From Tolypeutes matacus (Eukaryota > Chordata > Mammalia > Cingulata > Chlamyphoridae): 64,000 nt of DNA. This document shows, piece after piece, positions 10,865-21,110 of the stretch. The DNA lies in contig JAKSZT010054583.1 of assembly GCA_026826555.1 (NCBI GenBank), forward strand, positions 2,101,590 to 2,165,589. The letters are read 5' to 3'. The number at the start of each line of letters is the position of its first letter. The stretch's first letter is position 1. The notes beneath the pieces were generated by a model. It was not told the DNA's origin. It searched no databases and saw only the letters and a list, made by a program, of their open reading frames with translations. The translations under genes were made by a program, and so were the position numbers.

Positions 10865-11920
10865 TGTTTTACAGCCTGCTGTGACAAATACCACACGATG
10901 GGTTGGCTTAAGCAGTGGGAATGTATTGGCTCATGGATTTGAGGCTAGGAAAAGTCCCAAATAGAGGAGGCATTGGCAGGTGACACAAAACCCCCAAAGT
11001 CTGTAACATTCTGGCGCTGGTTTGTCATCAGTTCTTGGGGTTCCTTGTCTTCCCCATTGTATTAGTCAGCCAAATGGGGTGCTGATGCAAATTACCAGAA
11101 ATCTGTTGGCACTTACAAAAGGGTATTTATTTGGGGTAGAAGTCCAGTTACCAGGCCATAAAGCGTAAGTTTCTTCCCTCACGAAAGTCCATTGCCACGT
11201 GTTAGAGCAAGACAGCTGGCAATGTTTGCCAGGGTTCAGGCCTCTTGGGTTCCTCTCTTCCGGGACTCTGTTTCTCTATGGGCTCAGCTCCTGTTTCCTC
11301 CACAAGGTCAGTTATAGACTATGAGACTCTCTAGGCTTTGCCTCTCTCCGCAAGGCAGCTGTGAACTGTCAGGTGAACGGCTTGTCGCTATTCCGGGGGC
11401 CTTCTCTCCTTCCTCATGACCAAGCTCTTTTACTTCCTGGGGCTCCAGCTCAAGACTCCAAGATCAGAACTCCAACTCAAAACCCCAACATCAAAACTAC
11501 TCCAACTCTGTCCTTTGCCATGTCTTTTTTATCTTTGAGACCCCACCCACTAAGGGTATACCAAGTGGCCCAATCAAATCTCTAATCATAACTTAATCAT
11601 GCCCAGATGAACAGACCAGTTTACAAGCATAAACCAATATCTATTTTTGGAATTCAAAACTATATCAAACTGCCAAACTGCTATACCCATCAAATGGTGT
11701 AGTCCTCTCCTTTCTCTTCTGGATTCCATTGACTTCCAGCTCCTGTCTCCTCTCCATGGCTTTCTCTCTGTAAAGCCTCCAGTAATCAAGATTAAGACCC
11801 ACCTTCATTCAGCTGGGTCACACCTTAACTAAAAATAACGTCTTCAAGAGGTCCTGTTTACAAGGGGATCACAGGCATCGTCATCTTTCCTGAGGTGGCT
11901 AAACGATCCGCCTTAGCGCT
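10865..11920 (-). mobile_element. MaLR-like LTR, interrupted by a second LTR
   Basis: 'tgttttacagcctgctgtgacaaatacca...atgggttggctta' begins the same antisense LTR family seen near 19.6, 42.1 and 46.9 kb. The second half resumes at 11691 with 'tctcctttctcttctggattccat...taatcaagattaagaccca'. The 628-bp LTR at 11058-11685 splits it. The left part is about 193 bp; the right border is uncertain, around 11890-11920. Confidence 0.75.
11058..11685 (-). mobile_element. Solo LTR (ERVL-like, same family as 31919-32583)
   Basis: Reverse complement of the LTR at 31919-32583. It begins (plus strand) 'tgtattagtcagccaaa' and ends 'ctatttttggaattcaaaactatatcaaactgcca...'. A 5-bp duplication cccat (11053-11057 and 11686-11690) fits an ERVL-type integration. 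If these ends are right, the sense 5' terminus reads TATAG rather than TGTGG, two transitions away from the other copy. The internal proviral region has been lost. Confidence 0.85.
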
Positions 11921-12004
11921 TGGATAATGCTGAAGAAAATAAAAAGTAAAATCATGTTTCAGTCCTTTTGCTTGGTATAATTTGCTGTGTTACCTTTTCT
12001 TCCT
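11921..12004. other. Short unique spacer
   Basis: Nothing recognised. Confidence 0.3.
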
Positions 12005-12335
12005 CTATCACTTTAGGAATTCCCACTTATCCTTCAGGCTGCCATGTGAAAACCAATCTCTCTGTGAAGACTTCTTGCCTCCTTCCCTGGGAGGAAGTTG
12101 GGCTCTCTGTTGATTGTGCTTCCATGGCACCTTGTACATAACATGATTATGGCTCTGAGGACATCATATTGCAGCTATTTTAAAAAAAATGTGTTCTCAT
12201 TTAGACTGAGCTTCTTGAGGCAGCGATCATGTCTTTATATTCCCATTGCCTAGAACATTATCATAGCATACTGTAGGTTCTTAATGAAAGTCTGCTGAAT
12301 GAATGAATGAATGAATGAATGAATGAATATTTATG
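12005..12335 (+). repeat. L2 3' end with (GAAT)8 tail
   Basis: 'gaagacttcttgcctccttccctg', 'actgagcttcttgaggcagcgatcatgtct', 'cctagaacattatca...gtaggttcttaatgaaagtctgctgaatgaatg' follow the L2 3' end in order. The terminal 4-bp repeat typical of L2 has expanded to about eight GAAT units (12297-12328). Confidence 0.8.
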
Positions 12336-13650
12336 TCTATTTACATTTTGTTAGGTGAGCAACAGCAAGCTAAGGGAGATTTTTGAGCAAGGGAGTAACA
12401 GGATCTAATTTCGGAAGACGTGTTGACTGGACTTAACTCTGCCAAAGTTTGGCCTTCAGGTTCTTAGGTATGTGCTTAGTTGACAAACCTTTTTCTTTTC
12501 TATCTTAAACATTTCATTTGCTGGAATTTTATTTAATTCTTTAGTACTTCTGAAGATTGTAATTTACTTACTTTGTTTTGGTTCGATTTCCGTATATGTT
12601 GGGGGATACTTTATTTTGATAGTCTGTACTTTCATTATCAGAAAGCAAGCCATCTTTTCAACACTACAACCATTCGACTACGGAAAGTGGGTGGAAAAAT
12701 ATTGTGCCACCTACTGCTCAGTAGAGTTAGAAACTATCAGGCATGATTTCAAGTTTCACAGGGGAGTTCAGTCAGTCAATGCACAATGTTTCTCTCACTG
12801 TTTTCCTCCACCCACTATGTCTTATTCATTGTTGCACCCCAGCACCAAGTACAGTGCCTGGAAAGTGGTAGATACCAAAAAGGAGTATTTGATAAATTAA
12901 TTGGAAGACTGACTGACTGAATGTTTGAAGGGATGAGGTTTCTCAGAGACAGAGCACATTTGGCTTTCAGTGACATTGTAAACCCACCAGAAGGGTGAAG
13001 GAGACAGAAGCTAAAATCTAGTAGATTTTAACAAGGCTGTAGGCAACTGCTACTCCCTTCAGAGATAAATGGTCCTAGAGTCCTGGGGAAACTCTTTGGC
13101 GAAGTTAGGTCAGCTCATGAAGTTCATCTTCCTTTGCAGAGTTTACAGACCCTAACACATGTTTTTCATTACTGACTTGATGAGCGATGCCATTTGTAGC
13201 CTTTTGCTTTGGAATCAAAGTCAGCAACATTTTTTTTTTTTTTACATTTTATTTTAAATGAGCTGATGTCTACTCTGTTCTCCTCAATTCCCCTTCCTCT
13301 CCTCTCAAATAATACTTCCTGTGAAATGTAAAGTTCTAAACAGGGAGAAGCAAGGCAGAGGGAGAGAGAGAGACGCTTTGTTGCTACCACTGCCTTTCAT
13401 ATGGAGGATGTGTTATCCTGGGACAGATGGGAAAAAAGGTGACACATCAGTGTTCCCAAATCCTTGGAGTGGGCTGAAGTTTATGTGGGAGATCTGGCGG
13501 ACCTGCCCAGAGCTAAGTGCTTAGTGCTGTTTGCTGGTTGCTGACTTCTCATTAAATTTCTCTAATTGTAGGCACTAGCAGTCTAGGATGGAACTGTGTG
13601 TAATATATTAAATGTGTATTATTAGGTTTCATGTTAGTCTCCAGAGACAC
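12336..13650. other. Unique sequence, no gene seen
   Basis: 12355-12430 resembles L2 body in antisense, weakly. The rest carries only short unrecognised ORFs and a T/A run near 13230. Confidence 0.35.
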
Positions 13651-13711
13651 TCTTATGGCTATTCATGCCTTTCATTTTTTTTTTTTTTTTAAGGCATGAA
13701 TAGCTGTAAGA
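13651..13711. repeat. Inverted repeat (hairpin) with T-rich loop
   Basis: Left arm 13651-13671 and right arm 13691-13711 pair over 21 positions with two mismatches. The inner 14 bp (gctattcatgcctt / aaggcatgaatagc) is perfect. The loop of 19 bases is almost all T. Confidence 0.85.
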
Positions 13712-13807
13712 AAGTCCTAACCACAAGGCCTTGCCCTGTTTCACGACTGGGCTCAGGTCTGAGATGTTCTCTTCAGTAATGTCATCATGAGCCTTGTGCT
13801 GTAGGCT

Positions 13808-14245
13808 GTGTGTCCTTCACTTTTGCAAAGACCCTTCATTTTCTCAACATCCCGTTTCTATTTAGGAGACGCCATTGCTGTGGTGATATGTAACAGGCAT
13901 GCAGGAACTTTACAACACTGGATTTTGGGTCTGGGAGATGTTAAGCAGTGGGAGCTGTCTTTACTGGGAGCCTGGTTTTACACTGTTCTTTGCTTTAGGC
14001 AGGAGGGACCACAGCTGGAGAAGCAGACTGAGGCGGAGCTGACTCTGCAGATGACACAGGCTTTCTCCCCACCCAAAGGGGAAATTCTTTCTTTGGTCTC
14101 AGGGGGACAACAATGGAGCTACTTGGTATACCTCAATGAAACTGTTTCTTCCCAAACCCCTACACTCCTCCTCACTCATCTAAACTCTCACACAAAGTTT
14201 AAAGAGAAAATTATCAGAAGGTTTAAGAAGCTTTACTCTAAGTAA
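13808..14245 (+). other. Unassigned 145-codon open frame
   Basis: Longest open frame of this region and outside any repeat I recognise. The translation shows no signal peptide, no repeated motif and no family signature. A splice-acceptor-like 'tgttctttgctttag' lies inside it at about 13985-13999. I regard it as a probable chance ORF. Confidence 0.15.
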
Positions 14246-15113
14246 ACTATAATTCTGCGGGATCGTTTTCCTAAGAGATGAAAAGTGTTTCCTCATGTGT
14301 CATCAAATTTACATGTTTTGTCTTTCTATTGTATTGGGATTCTATGTGGATTACTCTTGTTTAAATCTTGCCTATCATGAATATCCATATTTTCTGATGG
14401 CTAAAATAATGTTGGATTCTCTTTTCCTGTCACTCAGACCCATTTGCTGGTAGTATCCTGGTTACCAATGGGTAGTCTTTATCCTTTGCCTGCCCAGCAT
14501 GTCACCACTCACCTCTTCTTGTGGTGGGCTTCCAGCTGATATCGTGGGATATGACCCTAACCTCCAGGCCACTGCTGATTAGGCCAAGGGTGTGCAGCTA
14601 GAGCAGTCAGAATCCTTTTCATGGGATTCTGCGGAGGAGTCAGTCTCTAAGAGACAGGAAGTTTCATATTTAACTTGGGGGCTGGGGCGGCCATTTTATA
14701 TTCCCTGGGTGGACAAAGTAACGCCAAGTTTTGCTTAGAAGAAAGAGGCAGAAGAGTCGGGAGGCGAGCTAGAGAACCTCTTGACTACTTTTCAGTTCCT
14801 GTTCTAGTCTTCTTGAGACCTGGAGGCCACATTCCTATGCTCAGATTGTGTGAGTCACCTCTGTATCTTTATGATAAATCTCTCTACTGCTTTTTTTGCC
14901 TGAGCAAGTGTGAGGTGTTTTTCTGTTTCTTCTAGTCAAAATAACCTTTACTAGTCCACATTTACTGAGTTAGCATATCAGTTGGTACTGTCACTATTCC
15001 AAAAAGTAGATAAAAAAGATAGAGAGATGAAGGGAGAAAAGTGTAAAAAAATGGCTCATCATCACATTTGGAGATGGGAAGTTTTCTTCCTTTTTTTTTT
15101 TTCCTCCACAACA
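14246..15113. other. No gene; possible ancient repeat at 14440-14900
   Basis: 14440-14900 ('ggggctggggcggccattttatattccctgggtggacaaagtaa', then a 'gagccacc...' style tail) has the feel of an old interspersed repeat, but I cannot name it. The flanks are T/A-rich. Confidence 0.3.
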
Positions 15114-15128
15114 GTAGACTCACTTCTT

Positions 15129-15330
15129 CTTCTTCTTTTTTTTTTTTTAATTTCACATAATCTATCTATCTATATTTCACATAATATATTTAGTTCATAA
15201 TAGGGCAATCATACAGTATTTGTCCTTTTCTGTCTGGCTTGCTTCACTCAACATAATGTCCTCTAGGTTCATCCATGTTGTCATATGCTTCATGACTTCA
15301 TTTCTTCTTACTGCTTCATAATATTCCATT
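15129..15330 (-). mobile_element. 5'-truncated L1 insertion (202 bp)
   Basis: On minus this encodes the extreme C-terminus of L1 ORF2 (STMEYYEAVRRNE, TTWMNLEDIMLSE) and a short 3' region with an A-tail (T-run about 15137-15148 on plus). A perfect 15-bp duplication, gtagactcacttctt (15114-15128 and 15331-15345), fixes the ends. Truncation of all but the last 200 bp is typical of L1 retroposition. Confidence 0.95.
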
Positions 15331-15460
15331 GTAGACTCACTTCTTGAGGGGAACTTTTTGGTGTGTTGGAAACGTGGGAGATTAGAACTGAGGACAACAA
15401 ATAACAAAGAGCACAATGTAACTACAATTGGGAAAGAGATACTTAAAAAAAAAAAGAAAA

Positions 15461-16360
15461 GAAATGGATGTTTATTTTCCAACAACCTCATTTCAGTTTT
15501 CTGATTTCGAGCCTGTGGAAGGACAGCCTGAGCCCACTTGGTGGTCTGCTCCTGTCCACTCAGTGGTCTGAGCGGTGGGAGGTGCAGACCAGTCTTCACT
15601 TGTAGGGAGCCAGAAACTGCGGACTGTGCACCAAGGGCTACTGCCCGCCTTCGCACCAGTCTATGATCTTGGGTTGAGAAGCAGGGAATCCAGGAGCTGG
15701 ATCCTCCCTGTCCTCAGCCTTTCTATCAGCTGTCTGCTCTTCGTTTGCAATCTCCTCAGGATCTCTGTAGAAGTAGACAGCAAGCATGGCTCCCGTGGGT
15801 GCTCACGGGAGATGGTGCCACAGAAGCACACAGCTTCCCGGTCCAGCGTCCCTATCAAACCCTCTGAGTCAGTTTCCTTGCTGTCGCATGGGGTGGCAAT
15901 GTCCACACAGAGCAAAGGAGAATCTGTCACACTGAGCAAAGGTGGGCAGATTAACATAATGCGTCTCTGGGACCAGGAGATGTAGCTCAGGGAGGCTGCC
16001 TGGATCTGGCTGGTGAAGGTTTCAGGAGTGAAGTGACCAGAAATAGGAGTAACTCCTGTGTCAGCAGCAAACATCAGCACAGCCCACTGGCCAGTATTCC
16101 TAGAGGATATGACACTGACAACAGCTGGGATTTCAGTGGCAAAAATGGCAGGAGCCACCAACAGAAGCTTCTCCAAGGTCCTCTTCAGCCTTATGATGCA
16201 GATGCCACCACTTGTCCTTTTGCAGATGTACTTACTAGTCCATCTGGAAGTCAAAGTCAGTGCCACCTAAGTGGGTTCCTGATGCAGGGAATTGGAAGAC
16301 ATCATCCTCCCTCATCTGCAGGACCTGGAAGTCTCTGGACATTGTGAAAATTTCCCTTTA
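15461..16360 (-). pseudogene. RPSA: RPSA (40S ribosomal protein SA / laminin receptor) processed pseudogene
   Basis: Read on minus, the ATG at 16342 starts an MS-DFQVLQM-E-DV-type N-terminus. A long open segment at 16266-15661 follows, carrying recognisable RPSA blocks ([47 protein letters not shown]). The C-terminal ED-W-SA-PTAQ-TEW region is near 15600-15530. There are no introns. Damage includes deletion and scrambling of the 'REPRLLVVTDP...' segment after the QIQAA block, frameshifts between the N-terminus, middle and C-terminus, and loss of the normal stop codon. The 3' UTR survives with a polyadenylation signal (tttatt on plus near 15470). No clear A-tail or target-site duplication remains, so the copy is probably old. 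It is non-functional; the active protein is a 40S subunit component. Confidence 0.92.
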
Positions 16361-17300
16361 AGTTATGACAGGAACTCAGGACAACACCATATGGACCCCT
16401 CTATGTGTAGCATGGAGAGCAAGAAATAAGTTTTTTTTCAAAGACAGAATCAAAGTTTGCTAAATTACACATATGTGGAATATGTGGCCAACAGAAAGAT
16501 CCTAGTCCTTTCAGGCAGATAAAATGTTGAGTTTTGGATCCTTCTAGAAGACACATACCATTAGAAGGAGCCAGGAGTGATTTGTTCTTGAAAGTCCCTT
16601 CACGACTGATAAGATGATAAATTTTGCATATTATCATCTTATTTACATACTGGGGAGATTAGGAGGGCCTTGAAAGTCGTTTTGATAATCACTCCTCCCT
16701 TTTTTCACATATCCTTTTTGATATATCCCAATTATGATATGACTAATTCAAATATGATTATTATTCAAACACAGATATTCTTGCATTTTCATTGCTAGAA
16801 AATAACTTTCTGCTTGTCAGAGCCAAGTTATGGAAAAGGCAGCATTATCTGTTTCTCATAAAGCACATTCTTTCTCTGCCTTGTGCCAAAATTCTGTCTC
16901 AGTTGAAAATAAAGTGGAAAAATCTTCATTGTGGTTGATGTATAGCTTTTTATGAGAAGGAATATCTTATGATTCTAACTCTATTCTTTGACCTTCTGTT
17001 CTGATTTCCATGTTACATGGGTAGAATATTTAAAAATCAGGGAGAGCAGTTAGAATATGGACTTAAAAGAGGAATGTTAGTTAATTTTTTATTTTTGACA
17101 TTAGAGTATTACAATATTTTTTAAAAAGCATTAACCAGGGACTTAAAGAAAAATCTTCCATAGAATAGTTTTTACTTAGAAAGAGCAAGGCAAAAAATGT
17201 TAGCCTTCTATAACTAGGCAGAGGTGAAAATTATCTTCCCAACTAACTCCATTAAAAATGTTGTCTCTACAAGTTTCTTTTGGCAAAACTTCTTTTCAGA
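16361..17300. other. AT-rich unique sequence
   Basis: No gene or repeat recognised. Confidence 0.4.
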
Positions 17301-17317
17301 GCTAGAATTTCATTTTT

Positions 17318-17417
17318 CTTTTTTTTTTTTTTTTTTTACCGGGGGGTCCTGGGGATTGAACCCGAGTCCCTCCATATGGGAGACGGATGCCCAACCAGTT
17401 GAGCCACATCCGACCCC
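17318..17417 (-). mobile_element. Monomeric DAS SINE
   Basis: Poly-T followed by 'accggggggtcctggggattgaacccgagtccctccatatgggag...gttgagccacatccgacccc', the reverse complement of a single tRNA-derived DAS unit. A 17-bp duplication gctagaatttcattttt (17301-17317 and 17418-17434) brackets it. Nearly unmutated duplications suggest a recent insertion. Confidence 0.95.
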
Positions 17418-17434
17418 GCTAGAATTTCATTTTT

Positions 17435-18299
17435 ATGTACCACATTTTTATGTGGAATACAGGTGTATTGAAGCTGTTCTACTTTATGTTCTGTGTTAAA
17501 TAGATGGATTTGAGTAGATCTTCTTCTGTTTTTATTTTCCTTTCCAACCTGAAATGAACAAGCGTTTCATGAATTTTTCCTTGTTGCTTTGGTTTCCCCT
17601 CGTTACACATTTTGCCAGATGGCTGAGTTTCATTTAGAGGAGAATTTTCCATGATAACATATTACTTTGGTATCCATGGCCAATGATCCCACTCCCCCCC
17701 TGCCATCTGCAGGAACCATGGAATGGAATTAAGTGGTAAATGAGTCAGGCCTGGCAGAGACTGGGGGAGAAGGAGGAAGGTACACTGAGCAAATAAGGGG
17801 CAACTTAGATTTCCAAAGACGTGGAGGGAAAGTTTATGATAGCAAGAGCTGAGTGTATGTGTGTGTAATTTAGAGCACGTAGCTGGAGGGCATTTTGACA
17901 GATGTGTAACATGTGGAGCACAACTTTGTATGGAGGAGGGGAGAACTGGAGGAGAGAGAGGAACATCACTGAACTACAAAAGAGAGGAGGCTAGAATCCT
18001 GGGTGTGCAAGTGAGAGCTTCATGAGGGAAACATTGCAAAAGAAAGGTAGGGGAAATGCATCATGCAATTAGCTGTGTTTGTCCAATTTTGGTTATTAGA
18101 ACAGAAAAATAAGAAATGGAACTCTCTACCTTGAGCTGGGATTTGTAACATTCAAGAAATTTCACGACTCTTGGACTCTGTAGGCAGAGTAACCATCACA
18201 TGAAATCTAAACAAGGAGACTTATTCTGGAACCTGAATCTTCACTTAGCCTGGGATAAAACTGTTAACTTGCAAATATGGTATTCATTTAGACTGGGGT
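17435..18299. other. Unique sequence
   Basis: No gene or repeat recognised. Confidence 0.4.
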
Positions 18300-18405
18300 T
18301 CATGAAAACTAACTTTTGGACTTAGTGATTTTTGGCAAATTATGTAACCTCTCTGGGCTTCAATTTCCTCAATTGAAAAATGAAGCCATTGGTCTAGATA
18401 AGTGG
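18300..18405 (+). repeat. MIR-like fragment
   Basis: 'gcaaattatgtaacctctctgggcttcaatttcctcaattgaaaaatgaag' follows the MIR core 'aagttacttaacctctctgtgcctcagtttcctcatctgtaaaatgg'. Confidence 0.65.
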
Positions 18406-18523
18406 TCTCCAAGCATTTTTCTTCAATTCTCCTTAGAGGGTGCCCGCTTCACTTCCAAGGTTCAAGCAGAGCTGTTAGAGCTTTTTCTGCTAATGTGTTT
18501 GAAGAAAGCCTCCTGCTGATTAA

Positions 18524-18618
18524 TTTTTTTTTTTTTTTTACCGGGAGGACCCAGGGATCGAACCCAGTTCTCTCCATATGGGAGACTGACGCCCAACCAT
18601 TTGAGCCACATCTGTCCC
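18524..18618 (-). mobile_element. Monomeric DAS SINE
   Basis: Same structure as 17318-17417: poly-T, 'accgggaggacccagggatcgaaccc', '...gagccacatctgtccc'. A 12-bp duplication cctgctgattaa flanks it (18512-18523 and 18619-18630). Confidence 0.95.
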
Positions 18619-18764
18619 CCTGCTGATTAAAAACAAAACAAAACAAAAAAAAAACAACCAACATTTTGGAACCACTAGATTGCACTCTATGTTCCCTTCT
18701 AGCTCTAAAAGCCTGCTACCTTAAATAGATAGCAATTGGGTCTGACATGAACACACAGCAATTC

Positions 18765-19085
18765 ATTCAGGCAGTCGACAAATATTTACCGAGCATCTAC
18801 TCTACACGAAGCACAGTTTTATGCACTGAGGATAAAGCAACAAAGGAGACAGTCCTTATCCTCACAGCATTTACATTCTAGTTGAGGGATAGATCATAAA
18901 TAAACTGGTTACAGATAGTGATCAGTGTACTAAAGCAGGGTAAGGACATAGAGAGCCATAGAGGTCTCCCTAAGGAGTGACAAGAGAATCTGAACAAAGT
19001 GAAAAAAGAGTCTTGAAGATCTGGGGAAAAGAATTGCAGGCAGAGGGAACAGCCAGTGGTAAGAGCTTGAGGTAGGTGTGAGCCT
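18765..19085 (-). repeat. L2 3'-end fragment
   Basis: 'attcattcaggcagtcgacaaatatttaccgagcatctactctac', 'ccttatcctcacagcatttacattctag' and 'cagagggaacagccagtggtaagagcttgaggtagg' are the L2 3' end and body in reverse. Confidence 0.8.
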
Positions 19086-19585
19086 GAGATGTCATCTTCA
19101 CTACATGAACTGACCTTGGTCTCATCCTCTGTGCTCCCTTAAGAATGGAATTGCTTGTTTTTGCCAATTAAAGATACCCGATTCTCTTCTGGTTTTAGTA
19201 ACGTTTCATCTTAGTGGGCTCCTCCCTGCCTTACTCCTGAGGCTCCTCCCACCTCAACTTCACAGCAGCCTAGAGAGCATCTGGGCTGGTTGGATGTCTT
19301 TTCCTGCCATATGCCTGGGAGTCAGCCTCTTTGCTTGCTGCATCTGCTGAGGTTAAGACAACGTGCCTTGATAATTTTTGCTAACACTGTAATCTGCCTG
19401 ATCTGTTGGTCACCATTGCTCATGACCATGGCCCTTCCCACAGATTCTGGCCCCGAGAATCCCTCATCCAGAACCCTGGGGCTCTTCATTTTGAACTGCA
19501 TACCACTTTGGTCATCTCAGCAGTTCCTGGGTATGGAATCCTCAGGAGTTTTCTTGTTCCATGCCAGCATGGATGTAAAAGGTGT
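19086..19585. other. Unique sequence, no gene seen
   Basis: An open frame at 19290-19640 runs into the LTR and has no family similarity. Confidence 0.35.
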
Positions 19586-20477
19586 TCTTTCCCTTTGCTG
19601 GGCTGCTGAAAGCAGATACCATAAAATGGGTTGGCTTTAACAATGGGGATTTATTGACATACAAGCTTACAGTTTTGAGGCTGTGAGAATATCCAAATCA
19701 AGGCATCATCAAGGCAATGCTTTCTTCATGAGGGCTGGCTGCCAGCAATCCTTAACTCCTCTGGCATGGCAAGGCATGTGGTGGTGTCTGCAGGTCTCTC
19801 CTTTCTCTTCTGTGTTTCATTGATTTCAGCTTCTGGCTTCTGCGGCTTTTTCTTCTTTTTCTCTGTATTCATCCCATTTATAAAGTATTCCAGTAAGAGG
19901 ATTAAGACCCACCCTGGGCCATACTTTAACTTAAGTAACCTCATCAAAAGGTCTTACTTAGGGAGCAGATGTGGCTCAAGCAGTTGGATACCCACCTCCC
20001 ACACGGGAGGTTCCAGGTTCAGTTCCCAGTGCCTCCTAAAGAAGATGAGCAGACACAATGAACAGACATAATGAGCGGACACAAGTGGATACAATGAACA
20101 GACCCAACGATCAGACACAATGAGCAGACAACAAGCAGACACATAAGCAGGGAGTGGATGTGGCTCAAGCAGTTGGGTGCCCACTTCCCATATGGGAGAT
20201 CCTGGGTTTGGTTCTGAGTGCCTCCTAGAAAAGACAAGCAGACACAATGAGCAGACACAATGAGCAGACAATAAACAGACACAAGGAGCAGGCAACGAGT
20301 GCAAACAGCGAGCAGAAACAGTGAGTAGAAAGACGAGGGAGCCATCTTGGGTGGAGGGGATTAAAAAAATAAAAAATAAAAAAGGTCTTTCTTACTTACA
20401 ATAGGTTTACACCCACAGGGATCAATTAGCTTTAAGAACATGATTTTCTGGGGTACATACAGTTCTAAACCATCACA
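19586..20477 (-). mobile_element. MaLR-like LTR carrying a DAS SINE
   Basis: Antisense LTR of the family also at 42065-42520: 'ctgctgaaagcagataccataaaatgggttggcttt', 'aatatccaaatcaaggcatcat', 'tctcctttctcttctgtgtttcat', 'gtaagaggattaagacccacc', then after the SINE 'ttacaataggtttacacccacaggga' and 'aaccatcaca'. A candidate 5-bp duplication ggtgt occurs at 19581-19585 and 20478-20482. Without the 420-bp SINE the LTR is about 470 bp. Confidence 0.8.
19961..20380 (+). mobile_element. Dimeric DAS SINE with internal CAGACACAATGAG repeats
   Basis: Two tRNA-like heads (19963 and 20152), each followed by a run of about 12-bp units resembling gagcagacacaatgag, ending in A-rich sequence. It is inserted in the LTR above: aaaggtcttactta at 19947-19960 is repeated as aaaggtctttcttactta at 20381-20398. 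The spacer repeats differ in number between the two halves. Confidence 0.92.
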
Positions 20478-20484
20478 GGTGTCA

Positions 20485-20705
20485 AGAGTTCAAGCTCTTG
20501 AGCCACAGAGCTTGGGCTTGGTTCTGGTTCTGCTAAGCTGAGTGATCTTGAATCACTTTGTGTTTTTCTCCTTTTCTTCTTTGGCTCAGTTGTTCAGTCT
20601 GTAAAATCGAGATGACCATGATAGTACTACCTTACATGGTTGTGGCAAAGTATAAATGGGTTAATATCTACATAAAATACTTCTAAAAGTCCATGGTACG
20701 TAGTA
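20485..20705 (+). repeat. MIR fragment
   Basis: 'ggttctggttctgctaagctgagtgatcttgaatcac' and 'cagtctgtaaaatcgagatgaccatgatagtactaccttacatggttgtgg' follow the MIR consensus in order. Confidence 0.75.
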
Positions 20706-20944
20706 AATACGACATATGTGTCTTCTCTATAAGACCGGGTCACCGTTCTCAGGCCTAGCCACCTTGGCCCCTTGCTCAGCTTGGCTGCTTCACCTGTTCT
20801 CCAGCCAACAGAATCCCCGTCTTCTCTGAGAGGCTCCGGGTCCCCCAGGCTAGGCTGCAGGAAGTGAGCCCTCAGCCCTGTGATCCTTGCTTCCCCCAAC
20901 TTATCTGGATGGGAGCCTCATTTAAAATGTAACAGCTGACCACA

Positions 20945-21110
20945 GAAGTTTGTGCTTTGCAAAGCATTTCACTTGCATTATATTATCGAATCCTCAACAG
21001 ACATTGTGATGTTTGAATTACAAAACCCCTCAAAGTCAGGGCTTCAGTGGGCCCTGACTTGATCACACAGGTAACCGATGGCCAAATTTAGGCTTTCTGA
21101 AGAAAATATT
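20945..21110 (-). repeat. Diverged MIR-like fragment
   Basis: 'gcaaagcatttcacttgcattatattatcgaatcctcaacag' followed by 'tgatcacacaggtaaccgatggcc' matches MIR in reverse, weakly. Confidence 0.45.

Noticed and set aside
13808..14245. 145-codon ORF as a novel gene
   Set aside because: No family features and no transcript evidence; its length is within chance expectation for 64 kb.
15661..16266. 201-codon minus-strand ORF as a possible intact gene
   Set aside because: It is the middle of an RPSA retrocopy with frameshifts on both sides, a scrambled segment and no stop codon at the normal place.
20019..20345. Tandem repeat as a CRISPR-like array
   Set aside because: Units are contiguous and belong to a SINE; there are no unique spacers and the host is a mammal.
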